From Bradyrhizobium sp. cir1 (GTDB taxonomy: Bacteria; Pseudomonadota; Alphaproteobacteria; Rhizobiales; Xanthobacteraceae), in NCBI RefSeq assembly GCF_014198245.1, contig NZ_JACIHE010000030.1, positions 1 to 64,000 on the forward strand: a DNA stretch of 64,000 nt, read 5' to 3'. The notes under the pieces are model-generated. The model had not been told where the DNA came from, did no database searches, and saw nothing but the letters and a program-made list of their open reading frames with translations. Shown here in pieces: positions 1 to 9,721 of the stretch (positions are counted from its first letter, which is position 1; every line of letters starts with the position of its first letter). The position numbers were made by a program, and so were the translations under genes.

Positions 1-355
1 GCCCTCGAAATCGTCATAGCGCTTCTCCTAGGATTACCCCTAGGACCTGCAGCGATTGCGTTCGTCAGACAAGGCGGCCTTTGGCGGAGGGATACCCCGA
101 AACGGCCGAGGATCAGGATGATCCTCTTGCGGATTTTGGCGAGAAGGCTGCGAAGTGCTTCCCACGGATCACCCTCAAAGGCTCCCGGCTGGTCTTTGCT
201 AGTCCGTCCGCGACCAAATAGGTGCTGAGTGGGTCGCAAGCCAGATATGAATAGCGTCCGAGTGAATCGTGCCTTGCCGAACTATCAAGGAGCGTGAGTT
301 GCGGCCGATGCGCGAGACATTGCATTGCTGCGACGGGCTCAATGCGGAAGTACAT
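1..355 (-). pseudogene. Decayed N-terminal part of aminodeoxychorismate synthase component I (PabB-like)
   Basis: The first 80 codons from the ATG at 355 resemble the start of PabB/anthranilate-synthase component I proteins, including the pattern LLDSS...GRYSYLACDPL. The frame is then lost near 180-200. A second frame carries DPWEALRSLLAKIR, and a third carries a degenerate IPP-type segment near 60-75, so at least two frameshifts are present. The remnant runs toward the left edge of the window, so its full extent is unknown. The family makes 4-amino-4-deoxychorismate for folate; this copy cannot make a full product. Identification rests on remembered family patterns. Confidence 0.6.
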
Positions 356-519
356 TGCAATCAGTGACCAACGGCTCGCATGCTGGGAGTGGCGCTCCTA
401 TTGTGATTCCCACGCCAAGGGCAGCAATGCGTGTTTAGCGCCCGCAAGTTCTCGAGTCCGGTTGCGATATTGACCCGGAAGGACCGGGTACGCCGGCAAG
501 TCGGCCTATCATTGTCGTT

Positions 520-824
520 TTAAGCAAAGCGTGCATCCATTGCTATGTCGTAGTCAGCTGCGAAACGCAGTTCGCGGAACGGGCGTACTCGCTTGATCGA
601 GTCCTGATATAGAGATGCGCCTTGTAAGCGGCGAACCCCGCCTCGTTTTCGAACTCACCGTAAACCACAATGTCGATATCGTTTCCAAACTGGTCGTCCT
701 TGCGGTTGCGAGCAACCTCGAGCCGGCGCGCATGTGGAATTGTGGTGAGAACCGTAAGGCCCGCGATTATTTGATTGATATGGATCTTGTTCTTGGCAGT
801 GAAGAAGACGATGTGACGAATAAT
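520..824 (-). pseudogene. Dabb-family (stress-responsive alpha/beta barrel) protein, frameshifted
   Basis: Reading the minus strand from about 824 gives IRHIVFFTAKNK and then IPHARRLEVARNRKDDQFG and DIVVYGEFENEAGFAAYKAH, the pattern of Dabb-domain proteins of about 95 residues. After AYKAH the frame shifts by one. The new frame continues YQDSIKRVRPFRELRFAADY to a stop at 520-522. The codon where the initiating Met would sit is ATT. Loss of the start and the frameshift both suggest a dead gene. Dabb proteins are small dimeric barrels of mostly unknown function. Confidence 0.6.
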
Positions 825-982
825 GTATAAGCCTAGATTGATGTCGGAAGTAATCGTGCCCTATCGTGGGGATGCGTCTGCTACAAGCTCTACAGTCTCT
901 TTCCTCGTCGCGCGGGGAGGTGATCTGCCGATCTCGCGATATCCGACGCTCTGGAACGGAACTCGCTAGAGCTCATTTCTAG

Positions 983-1590
983 TCAGTATGCTAAAAGCGC
1001 AACGCGCTCGATGCTTTGAATATGGCGCGTGAGCAGTTGGCAGGCTTGATCGATGTTGCGCGCTCGCAGCGCTTGTAGAATGAGGCGGTCGTCCAGATTG
1101 AAGTGTGTCGTCAGCCGGCCCTCCGCGCCATCGCGAACATCAAACGAGAAGTTGCGAACTCTAGTGGCGAGCAGGCGAGACATCGCGCAGGGCACATGGT
1201 GAAACGCGCGGTTGCCTAGGTCAAACTCCGCGAGTTTTTGGGCTTTGTCTCCCTCCATCCGGGCAAGCTCGATTTTTGCTAGATCGGCCGGTGTGAGCTT
1301 TAGCGCCGCAAGCGTAACGCGATCACTTCGAGAGCGGCGCGCATCTCGGCGATCTCCTTCACTGTTTTGGTATCGAGTGGAGCAACCCGCACGCCACGAC
1401 GAGGCGAAGCAACGACAAGATGTTGGGCCTCCAGGTATCGAAAAGCCTCGCGTACGGGAACGTGGCTAGAATTGAACTCCCGGGCCACGGGATCCTGCCG
1501 GAGTGGGACATCCGGCTGCAGTGCAGCCGCTGACAATTCGCTCAGCCATTGTTTCTGCAATGCGCCCGCAATCGTCCTACTCTCGCTCAT
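983..1590 (-). pseudogene. GntR-family (FCD subgroup) transcriptional regulator, frameshifted
   Basis: From the ATG at 1590 (MSESRTIAGALQ) the product has a winged-helix GntR N-terminus, with VPVREAFRYLEAQHLV as the recognition-helix region and a GV-V-P turn. An FCD ligand-binding domain begins at TVKEIAEMRAALE. The frame breaks near 1300; the rest of the FCD domain continues in another frame (LTPADLAKIELARMEGDKAQKL onward) to a stop at 983. Intact members bind small acids and regulate adjacent catabolic operons. The gene is divergent from panD-bioFD, so it may once have controlled that region or a lost neighbour. Confidence 0.7.
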
Positions 1591-2196
1591 CAGATTATCT
1601 ATACAAGCTGTGCGCGTGATTATAACAGGAAGGGCCCTCATCGCGCAGTATTTCCCCGAACTCAGGCCGATTTCGCCCCCTTCAGTCGTCGGTCGGCTTC
1701 TACATTGGCTCGGAGCAACGGCAGGGTGACAGCAGGGCTGCAAGCCGCTCGATCATAGATATTTTGCGAAACTTATGTATGATCAGGCCATGGACAAGAA
1801 AAAAGACATAGGGTGGCGACAGGCGAGGGCCGGGTCAGTTTGCATGGTTCTGATCGCGCCCAGGCACGAGGTTTTAATTTGCCATATTGCTGTGCTGATG
1901 TGCCAGGCGCAAGGCGCGCGTCTCGATAGCATCGATCCAGGGCGCTTTGAAATCGCAGGCCTGCTTAGCATCGCATCCGCAACGATTGTGGGGCTGCTTG
2001 CAGAGTGCGTGGAGCTGCTAGTGTGGTTTTCGGCCAGCACGGAGTGAATCTTCATTGGTGGCGCGCTATTGACCGCAAGGAGCCCGGAGCGAGACGCCAG
2101 CACGGATTGGCTCGACCGGCTTGGCATTAAATCCGGGCGAGCCTCCTGTAAGTAGAGCGGCGAGTTCGCCTTGCATAACCAGACCTCCAGTTGACA
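1591..2196. other. Divergent intergenic region between gntR remnant and panD
   Basis: About 600 bp with no gene I can support. A 90-codon plus-strand frame (1775-2047) and its long minus-strand counterpart show no recognisable family and overlap each other. The region must contain the promoter of the panD-bioF-bioD block. I saw no -24/-12 element or TGT-N10-ACA site in it. Confidence 0.4.
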
Positions 2197-2610
2197 ATGC
2201 AGATTACGTTGATGAAGGGCAAAATACATCGCGCCTCGGTGACCGAGGCTGATCTGCACTATGAGAGCGCGATCTGGATTGATGGCGCATTGTTGGACGC
2301 GACGGGTTTCCTTGTCCATGAGCGCGTCGAGATCTTCAATACTGACACGGGAGCGGACTCTGCCACCTACGTGGTCGAGGCGCCCCGGGGATCGGGCACT
2401 ATAGACCTGAACGGTGCGGCTGCGCGCCGCGCGCTGCCCGGGGATAGAATCATGGTCGTTGCCTACGCCTCCTTGGAGGCGGCAGAAGCTAAAACCTTCA
2501 GGCCGCGGATCGTGGTTGTTGACCGACAAAGCCGCATCTTGCGGGTTGAGGGCCGAGAGGCCGGTGCTCCAGCAAATGCGTCTAGCGCGCCGGAGTTCTG
2601 TCGCACCTGA
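2197..2610 (+). CDS. panD: Aspartate 1-decarboxylase-like protein (PanD family) with altered processing site
   Basis: PanD normally decarboxylates L-aspartate to beta-alanine for pantothenate, using a pyruvoyl group made by self-cleavage of a Gly-Ser bond. This 137-residue product follows the family from end to end ([39 protein letters not shown]). The conserved Gly24-Ser25 pair after YE is replaced by Ser-Ala at equal length, and the region around Arg54 reads GADSATY rather than GKRFSTY, so the substrate Arg is absent. Lys9, the TY pair and the Asn of LNGAA remain. ATG 2197 is chosen over an upstream in-frame TTG at 2191. It sits 23 bp upstream of bioF. It is PanD by ancestry, but ordinary activity is doubtful. 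Confidence 0.8.
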   Translation: MQITLMKGKIHRASVTEADLHYESAIWIDGALLDATGFLVHERVEIFNTDTGADSATYVVEAPRGSGTIDLNGAAARRALPGDRIMVVAYASLEAAEAKTFRPRIVVVDRQSRILRVEGREAGAPANASSAPEFCRT

Positions 2611-2633
2611 TGGGTGCTTCTGCGAGGGACACA

Positions 2634-3788
2634 ATGAATTCTATGCGTCAAGCCGAGGGTTCTCGCTATGTCGAAGATTTGCAAGCTCTAGAAAGAGATG
2701 GCCGACTGCGCGGCCTCAAGCCTCGCGCGGGAATCGACTTCGTGTCGAACGATTATTTGGGGCTCGCAAGCGCGCCGCGAATAAAGAATGCCGTCTGGGA
2801 CGCGATTGATGCCGGTACGCCAATAGGAGCTGGTGGTTCGCGGCTCCTACGTGGCAACTGCGAGGAGCACGAACGGCTTGAAGCTGAAGCCGCTCAGTTT
2901 TTCGGGGCTGAGAAGGCGCTTTTCTTCAGCAGCGGTTATGTCGCAAATTTCTCTGTTCTGACGACGCTGCCACAGCGAGGTGACCTACTTGTTCTCGATT
3001 CCCTAGTGCACGCCAGCATCCATGAAGGCGCGCGGGCTGGCCGAGCCGATTTCCGGATAAGTGCGCATAACGATCCCCAGTCTGTCGAAAGTACAATCCG
3101 TGATTGGCGCGCCCAGGGCGGAATGGGGCGCATCTGGATAGTGGTCGAAAGCATCTACAGTATGGATGGCGATTTGGCGCCGCTGCAAGAGCTCAGCTTG
3201 ATCGCGGCCAAGCACGATGCGTTTCTTTTTGTGGACGAGGCGCATGCCACCGGGGTTTATGGCGAGCAGGGACGAGGGCTCTCCGCTTGCTTGGAAGGAC
3301 ACGAAAATCTGGTGGTCGTTCATACCTGCGGCAAAGCGCTGGGCTCCGCTGGAGCACTGGTTACAGCCTCTACCGCGGTACGCGACTTCATGGTCAATCG
3401 ATGCCGGCCGTTCATCTTTGCCACCGCGGCCTCGCCATTGATTGCGGTTGCCGTCCGGGAGGCGCTGTTGATCCTGCAGGAGGAACCCGAGCGTCAGCAG
3501 CGTCTAGCGAGCCTCGTCGCCCTCACGCATCGGGAGATGAAGATGCGCGGTCTGCGATGTCCGTCCAAATCGCAGATCGTACCGTACATCGTAGGTGACA
3601 ATTCGGATACGATGCGGCTTGCGGCTGCCCTGCAGGCGCGGGGCTTCGATATTCGCGGGATCCGGCCGCCAACCGTGCCGGCGGGAACGGCTCGCCTCCG
3701 CGTATCGCTGACGCTCAACGTGAGTGAGGATGACGTATGCGCGATGCTGGATGCCCTCGCTGACGAGACGAGAGGCCGGTCGCGATGA
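2634..3788 (+). CDS. bioF: 8-amino-7-oxononanoate synthase
   Basis: BioF is a PLP enzyme joining pimeloyl-ACP or pimeloyl-CoA with L-alanine to give 8-amino-7-oxononanoate, the first step of the biotin ring pathway. The 384-residue product has the normal length. It shows the substrate motif DYLGLA, the GAGGSRLLRGN stretch, DEAHATGVYG with the PLP-contacting Asp, and HTCGKALGSAGALV with the PLP lysine near residue 230. ATG 2634 is preferred to ATG 2610 because GCGAGGGA lies just upstream and the later start fits family length. The stop overlaps bioD by four bases, so translation is probably coupled. Confidence 0.93.
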   Translation: MNSMRQAEGSRYVEDLQALERDGRLRGLKPRAGIDFVSNDYLGLASAPRIKNAVWDAIDAGTPIGAGGSRLLRGNCEEHERLEAEAAQFFGAEKALFFSSGYVANFSVLTTLPQRGDLLVLDSLVHASIHEGARAGRADFRISAHNDPQSVESTIRDWRAQGGMGRIWIVVESIYSMDGDLAPLQELSLIAAKHDAFLFVDEAHATGVYGEQGRGLSACLEGHENLVVVHTCGKALGSAGALVTASTAVRDFMVNRCRPFIFATAASPLIAVAVREALLILQEEPERQQRLASLVALTHREMKMRGLRCPSKSQIVPYIVGDNSDTMRLAAALQARGFDIRGIRPPTVPAGTARLRVSLTLNVSEDDVCAMLDALADETRGRSR

Positions 3789-4417
3789 CGCTGCGTATCG
3801 TGGTGACCGGGACAGGTACCGGAGTCGGGAAAACTGTGTTTTCTGCCGGACTTGCCGCTCTCCTCGGTGCGAATTACTGGAAACCGATCCAGGCCGGACT
3901 TGAAGGTGAGAGTGATACCGAGACCGCAGCACGGCTGGGAAGTCTCCCGCGCGATCGGACCTTGCCGGAGCGTTACCGCCTTCGAACAGCCGCTTCGCCC
4001 CATCAATCCGCTGAGATTGACGGTGTTCGCATTGATGCGGCTTCAATCGATGTGCCAGATACGGCGGAGCGGCCGCTTGTGATCGAGGGCGCCGGCGGGC
4101 TGATGGTGCCGCTGGGGGGGGATGCACTCTACATCGATGTTTTCGAAAGGTGGCGGCTTCCGGTCGTGCTTTGCGCAACGACGGCGCTAGGTACCATCAA
4201 TCACTCGCTTCTCTCGATAGAGGCGCTCCGAAGGCGTCGGATTGACATTCTCGGGATTGCATTCATCGGCGAGCGAAACTCTGCGAGCCAAAGTGCGATT
4301 CGCGAAATCGGACGCGTGCGTTGGCTGGGGCGATTGCCTTGGCTTTCTCCTCTTACAGCAGGCACGCTGCAGTCAGCGTTCGAAGCGTCTTTCCATGCTG
4401 ATGATTTCAGACGTTGA
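3785..4417 (+). CDS. bioD: Dethiobiotin synthetase
   Basis: BioD carboxylates 7,8-diaminononanoate with CO2 and ATP to dethiobiotin in the cytoplasm. The 210-residue protein begins with a P-loop (TGTGTGVGKT, residues 7-16), has YWKPIQAGL for the substrate lysine region, EGAGGLMVPL for the second nucleotide/Mg motif, and TTALGTINHSLLS. The ATG overlaps the bioF stop (ATGA). No bioA or bioB follows or precedes in this window, so the diaminononanoate substrate must come from elsewhere or from genes outside the window. Confidence 0.93.
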   Translation: MTLRIVVTGTGTGVGKTVFSAGLAALLGANYWKPIQAGLEGESDTETAARLGSLPRDRTLPERYRLRTAASPHQSAEIDGVRIDAASIDVPDTAERPLVIEGAGGLMVPLGGDALYIDVFERWRLPVVLCATTALGTINHSLLSIEALRRRRIDILGIAFIGERNSASQSAIREIGRVRWLGRLPWLSPLTAGTLQSAFEASFHADDFRR

Positions 4418-4835
4418 TGCCAAACTCAAATTTCCCATCGGTTCAGGCAGCGCGCGGTTCAGGATGAGATAACGAAGATCCTAGGTGGGGATGCTGCCTG
4501 TCTCTGCAGCGCGGATAACCGACGGATCAAAGATGCGATTTCGTCCTGGTCAGTTGGGACCCGCGGTCATTGCCATCCAGATACTGAGCATCATTCGGGA
4601 TCAAGCCGGATCTCGATCAGGCCATCTTATGCCGGGAATGCCGCAATCCAGGTACGGAGCTTGGACAGACGCTTGCAACTCCTGCCCATGCTTTCGATTA
4701 GGTGTTATTTTCTGGCGCTTGCGGGCGATCACGCCGTCAAACACGATCCGCAGGTCCTCAAAATCAAATCCAGTGAAATGCCTCACCATGAAGCAGGATT
4801 GTCACAAGTGCGCAATCTTAGTGTCGCATTAGATT
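4418..4835. other. Spacer downstream of bioD without recognisable gene
   Basis: About 420 bp. A 62-codon minus-strand frame (4601-4789) is present but matches no family I recognise. No bioA-like start was found directly after bioD, which would be the usual next gene. It is probably a scar left by rearrangement next to the IS630 remnant. Confidence 0.35.
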
Positions 4836-5600
4836 CTATTCGCTGTGCCAGAGATGGCGGCTGCAACAGCGACGGAGGATCTGATGGCGGCCCGCGCACT
4901 TGCAGCCTTGATAGGATGATGTTAGTGCCGAACTACCGTCGCTGACTGCGCGGAAGGCGGTCAGCGCCTGCGCCGTCTTTGGCATCGTCAGCGACTGAAG
5001 TTCGGTTAGCTCATCATCGCTCAATATCAGGGGCGCAAGTCGCTGGGCTGACATCAGATCCTCCGTCGCTGTTGCAGCCGCCATCTCTGGCGCGGCGACG
5101 CGAATCTTCTGCGGATCTACGATTGCGAACTTGTGACTCAGGACCCTAGAAAAGGCACGGCATCACATCGCTGTTCGCCGCCCTCAACATCGCGACCGGA
5201 CGGGTCGTTGCAAATGCTACGGACGGCACAGTGCCGCCAAGTTTCGCAAGTTCCTCGTGATCGAGACCGCCATGCCGCGTGAACTCGTCGCCGCTGAGGG
5301 CGGCAACACTGCGATAGCCACAGCGTCTACTCTTCCTATTGGTGAGGAGCGCGATGAAGCGCTCGACCTGATTGAGCCATGACGAGCTGGTCGGATCAGA
5401 CGCACATGCTAACGCGGCGTTCGAGCCAGCCATCGCCAGATCAGCGGGGTCTTATGCGTGTCGTAGTTATCCATGACGAGTGGACGACACCACCAGTTCA
5501 ACGGCTTGGCGCTTGTAGTCTTCCGTGAACGACCGACGTTGACGCACTTCCACTCGACACCTCCGGGCTCTCGGAGCCTACTACAGGTGTCCATTCATTG
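4836..5600 (-). mobile_element. IS630-family transposase remnant
   Basis: The N-terminal part (start near 5053) reads MSAQRLAPLILSDDELTELQSL, typical of IS630 transposases, and soon loses frame. A C-terminal piece further upstream on the plus axis (5250-5500) reads MDNYDTHKTPLIWRWLA and LTPTS-type SSSWLNQVERFIALLTNRK, the DDE catalytic end. The order is wrong for one intact gene because the N-terminal piece lies downstream of the C-terminal piece on the minus strand, so fragments of at least two copies or an internal rearrangement are present. Not functional. Confidence 0.7.
4847..5091. repeat. 40-bp perfect inverted repeat of an IS630 start region
   Basis: Bases 4847-4886 on the plus strand are the exact reverse complement of 5052-5091. 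Both arms begin GCCAGAGATGGCGGCTGC and end GAGGATCTGATG. Similarity continues more weakly beyond the arms into the transposase codons (CAGCGACTTGC versus CGCGCACTTGC). The arms are about 165 bp apart, so two IS630 5' ends face each other. This is seen directly; the mechanism (head-to-head insertion or fold-back rearrangement) is inferred. Confidence 0.85.
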
Positions 5601-6348
5601 GGAGGAGGTTCACTCGATCGGGAAGACACTCTGTGTCGCTTCTCAAGAAGGTAACGTTACAAGTGTACCGAAATTCCCAAAGCTGCTAGGAGCGCTGCAT
5701 GAAGAACGCTTCATCTACTCGTTGGTCCAGGCTTCAACAACCTTTCAAGTGACATCTGCGCCAGTTATGTAACGAGAAGCGACTCGTGATGGCGATCTGT
5801 TGCGGGACATTAGCGGCGTTGCCGCGGGCCGGGCGAGGTAATAGTGCCGTAACGGCGACAGCCGTGCGGCGGCTGGGCTGTACATCCCAAAGCCGACGGC
5901 GGTAAGCGACTTCTCGGTGCGCCGGTATCAGAGGGCGGATCGTCCGAAGCGCATTGTCGCGGTGTTGAACGCTCCTTCTTTCCAGTCGGGGCAATTTTTA
6001 TATGGCACTAAATTGGCGGACTGCTAGAGCGTGGGAGATGCCGGCTGCCATGCCCATTCCCTTGATGTGTCGTTTCATCGCGCTCAGCGAAAACGAGATC
6101 AATTTCGTGGCATCAAGCGACAGGAAGCGCTCTCATAAAAATGCCCTTCTCATGGTGTCGGCGATGAATGATCGAGCAAACGTAAAGCGACAGAAATCTT
6201 ACGCTTCCCACCAGAATCGGCAGGAAGAGTCGCTTTCTTTTTTGTTGTACTCTTCAGCGGCCGTCGGCTCTTGAGCGTAGCCCCGAAAGTTATACGTGAC
6301 GACGAACCCGATTGGCGAGACACCTAATAGCCTCCAGAAAGACCAGCC
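5601..6348. other. Region upstream of the CmcJ-like gene, no supported gene
   Basis: About 750 bp. Short frames exist on both strands (for example 6002-6274 plus), but none shows a family pattern or convincing ribosome site. At 6003-6018 the sequence TGGCACTAAATTGGCG has the GG/GC spacing of a sigma-54 promoter, but with a poor -12 box and no TGT-N10-ACA site upstream. Confidence 0.3.
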
Positions 6349-7221
6349 ATGGAAACTCCGAAACAAGCATTATCGACAGCGAATGTGAACCGTGATCACT
6401 TGGACCATGTGCAAAGTCAAATTGTCTTTGCCCGACGCACATCCGACGAACGAGCTCCCGAAGTTGTTTTGTCGGGACTTGACATGGCTGCCAATCCGGT
6501 GAGGCATTGCGTCCTGCCGCCCATGGTGCGCCACAACGTTACTATTCGTAACGCGCGGCCGATCACGCACGAGCTATCACTAGATCGAGAAGGCTTTACG
6601 CTAATTCAGCGCAAAGTATCTTGTGTAAGCGAGCGTGATCCAAATGTTTTGCAAGACAGATACCTGAAAGAAATGGTTCCGTTCATCCAGAGTTACTTCA
6701 ACGCGTCGTGGGTTGTGGCACGCCGGAAATCGATCCTTGTTCGTGGTGCCAGCGGGCGGTCAAGGTCGGACGGCGAACCGATTGTATGGGCTCATCTTGA
6801 TTTCACGCCGGTTGCTGGCCCTATGCTGGCCGCCCTTGTGGACCAATCGGAGGGCGTTCCGACAAGACCCTATTCTCGATTGATAATCGCTCAAACGTGG
6901 CATGCTCTCTCGCCGCCTCCGCAAGATTTCCCCTTAGCGTTCTGCGACGGCGCCTCCGTTCGTGATACCGATAGCGTTGTCGTAAACTACCGTTTCTTTG
7001 ATACCACAACTAAGCTGTCGGTCATGCATTTCAATCCAGCGCAGCGTTGGTATTACTTTCCAGACATGGCCGCGGACGAGTTCATTCTATTCAAGGGATA
7101 TGATTCCGAGGTGTCTTGCAACGCAAAGGCAGCTCACGCGGCGTTCGACAATCGTCGCGCCTATCCCAATGCGAAGCCTCGAGAGAGTATCGAGGGTCGC
7201 TTCTTCGTGTACTACGCCTGA
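6349..7221 (+). CDS. CmcJ/NvfI-family oxidoreductase (2OG-Fe oxygenase-like)
   Basis: The 290-residue product belongs to the family of bacterial CmcJ and fungal NvfI/AsaB proteins, whose known members act in oxidative or methoxylation steps of secondary metabolism. Seen in the sequence: a conserved N-terminal NARPITHELSLDREGFTLIQ block, a central VWAHLDFTP with a possible His-x-Asp metal pair, RLIIAQTWHALSPPPQDFPLAFCD, and a C-terminal RWYYFPDMAADEFILFKGYDSE. Family recognition is by memory of these blocks. No other secondary-metabolism gene is adjacent; both flanks are IS debris. The substrate cannot be named. Confidence 0.75.
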   Translation: METPKQALSTANVNRDHLDHVQSQIVFARRTSDERAPEVVLSGLDMAANPVRHCVLPPMVRHNVTIRNARPITHELSLDREGFTLIQRKVSCVSERDPNVLQDRYLKEMVPFIQSYFNASWVVARRKSILVRGASGRSRSDGEPIVWAHLDFTPVAGPMLAALVDQSEGVPTRPYSRLIIAQTWHALSPPPQDFPLAFCDGASVRDTDSVVVNYRFFDTTTKLSVMHFNPAQRWYYFPDMAADEFILFKGYDSEVSCNAKAAHAAFDNRRAYPNAKPRESIEGRFFVYYA

Positions 7222-8047
7222 GCGGTCGAGATCGTTTCTGCCTTTCGATCGCTCTCCAAGCCCGTGTTAGCTGTCGCGGGTGATGGTACAGCTGCTTGTG
7301 TGCATCTGTCGATGAAGGAGTCTCGCCGTGTACCGCGTTGCAGGCCTTGCTGGCCGACCTTCACTACACGAAGACAATCCGGGACGGATTTTATAGCGAA
7401 GCAATTTTCATCCACTTACTGTGTCCTTCCAGGTCCGGACATTTTAGGTGGTTTGCGAGCGGAGTATAGACGGTGTTGTCCGGCAGGACCGTTCCCTCAC
7501 AGGCACAGTGCGCTGCCACTCGGCAACACTGGAGAACGCAGTTCGGACCTAAGTAGGGTCCTGTTCAGCAGCAAAAACGGCTCCCGGGGCAAGATCGGCA
7601 TGCTCGCGTTTGCGGGCGCTCAGTGCTAGAAATGCGGTTGAGGCATCGCGGTCAGAATGCGTGCGGCATCCGAAACTGTTCCGGTTTGGAAGTTGGATCA
7701 ACCAATCGTCCGCAGCTTATCAGCTCGTAAACGAGGACGGTCACCGTGGGGGCAAGCTGAGCCGGAATTGTTTCTTGGGATCGTGCCGTACCATGCAAAA
7801 GAGCAGCGGAGGCGGCAAGGGGTCTTCGCGCCACGCGTAAGCAGTAGATCACAGGAGGCGCCTACTTTGCGGAGTGTTCTACTGTCGCGGGCTTTTCAAG
7901 TTTTATAAGTGTACGGCCCTTGTCGATCACGCGAAGAACTCGCACAGCAATCTAATTCTGCGTCGGTAGAAGGCTCTGTCACGGCGAAACCAGTGTTCGG
8001 CGCGCGCTTCAGGGTATAGAGTGATCCAAAAAATCTCCATTTTCCCT
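7222..8047. other. Unassigned stretch after the CmcJ-like gene
   Basis: About 820 bp with several short overlapping frames on both strands and no recognised protein, RNA gene or terminator. Given the neighbouring decayed IS110 and methyltransferase fragments, it is probably old degenerate coding DNA. Confidence 0.3.
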
Positions 8048-8330
8048 TTATTGGTCGAAGAGTCCGAACTCCGGTCGATCGCTCCCAGGCGCCAAGCCGA
8101 AGCAGAGCTGGCGGGGACTCTCGAAGCGGTTCACGTCACGAACGTCGACGGCGAATGTTGCCGCGGCGATCAGATCGATTCCTCGCAACGTCTCGAGGGC
8201 ACGTACGAGAGCGGGGTAAAACACCCCGCCAACTCGGTTACGCCCTGGGACGGCTGCCCCATGCAGGCGCCGCAGTTCTTGACGGCCGAGATTGCCGACG
8301 AGCACAGTTCAGACTCGGCAGTGTCGATTC
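8048..8330 (-). mobile_element. IS110-family transposase fragment
   Basis: The minus strand encodes ALETLRGIDLIAAATFAVDV followed by NRFESPRQL, matching the C-terminal transposase_20 region of IS110/IS1111 elements (the usual form has a LRG-variant hydrophobic strand then RF-NPRQLMAYLGL). The frame ends soon after at 8048 without the usual HSSG block. No ends were found. Confidence 0.6.
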
Positions 8331-8744
8331 GAGGATCGGAAATGACGTTGGTGCGCAGCCAGCCGGAATGATCTTGCCATTTCGGAATGGAGTGAGGTGA
8401 TCGCGGCCGTAGACTGTATTTGGTCAGCTGTCTTCAGAATGCATAACAAAAATTCGTGGCTACCTTGAGTGATGAGCTCGCAAATCCTCCCTACCTAGCC
8501 CGATCGGATAAGGCATTTACGTCGTGATGTCCGGCGAGATGATAGCAATGAATGCTGTAATACATCTTGAACTAGGGACCGCTCCTGCGACATCGAATAG
8601 GTTGGGGCGTAATCAGTCGGCTCAAGCGAACCGTGAGTGAACCCGATTTGTCACGCGTGGAGTTTGGCCCTTGTGATCTGGCTTACGGCGTCGCCGGCCC
8701 CGCCAGTGCTACAGTCGGCGTTAGCGTCCAGCGGATCAACGCCG

Positions 8745-9721
8745 CCCGAGGGTAAACACCATCTGCGAGAGTTGGGCGAAGCGCTTGCGGGCAAACTCGA
8801 AGGGAGCGAAGCTCGCCTGCAATAGCGGATTCAGCGGATGTTGGGACGCCAGACGTTGAGCCGAGATCTCGATAACCAGATCGGCGCAGTCGCGCTTAGC
8901 AATGATCGGCTCTAATACAATGCGCCTTGCTCATAAGAGAACGACGCGACGCCCAGGCCACTCGGTTTCGCCAAATCCGTAAATCTGTGGCGGTTGAACA
9001 GTACGAAATGACGTGGCGTGTGGTAGCCGATCCAAGAACAATGCCGAGCCGCGCATCAAGCGCGTCGAAGTGTGGCGCTCTGGATCAGCACGCGGCCGTG
9101 ACCTGTAAGGAGTCCTTCGATATGGCGCAACATGAGCGCACCGACGAGTACATGCTCAATCAGACCGAGCGCTAGGACCAAATCAAAGCGTCGATCGGTT
9201 TCGAACTGCTCGGTCCGACCGAGATGACAGGCATGTCCGCGTGCGACCGCCTGAGCTTGTGCGCCCTCGTCAAGGTCGAGACATTGCGTGAGGCTCACAC
9301 TTGGTGAACAGGACTGGGCCTGGTCGAGCACCCAACCGCCGCCCCGCCGATATCTTGAACGCTAAGTCGGATCGCCGGGGATGGAAGCCAGCAGTTTCAA
9401 TAGACGCCGATTGAGCGATCGAGATCGCTGGCGCGATACGACATCCGTTTTTGTCGGAGCGTAGGCAAATAATTCTTCGGATAGATCTCTCCGAGATGAT
9501 CCCACATCGTCGGGACGATGAACCACATTGCACCTCTGGCATTTGTAGAAAGAGTAGGTGCGGTCGGACGTATAGTACTCGACGTCGTTGGCATTCGCGT
9601 ACCAGCTTGCGTCGGTGCAGCCTTTGATCGGGCACGCCTGTGACGGGCTGTCCTTCGTGATCAGCGTCCGCGACCGGTCATCGTCGATTTTAGCCCCCAG
9701 CCTGGCAAGCCTCCAGCTCAA
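8745..9721 (-). pseudogene. Class I SAM-dependent methyltransferase, multiply frameshifted
   Basis: The pieces in order on the minus strand are: a possible zinc-binding N-terminus with Cys pairs (CPIKGC...CQRC, 9520-9640), a segment with DLDEGAQAQAVARGH and FDLVLALGLIEHV (9100-9330) that fits the SAM-binding core, then YHTPRHFVLFNRHRFTDLA and SFSYEQGA (8930-9020), and finally FEFARKRFAQLSQMVFTL near 8745-8790. The pieces lie in different frames, so several indels have accumulated. The original was probably a methyltransferase of about 310 residues of the kind found in surface-polysaccharide or natural-product loci. Confidence 0.55.

Noticed and set aside
1783-2634. 283-codon minus-strand frame opposite panD
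   Set aside because: It is the shadow of panD and the intergenic region, with no family pattern and arginine/serine-rich composition.
6003-6018. TGGCACTAAATTGGCG as a sigma-54 promoter for the CmcJ-like gene
   Set aside because: Spacing is right but three consensus positions fail, including the -12 TT, and no TGT-N10-ACA lies upstream.
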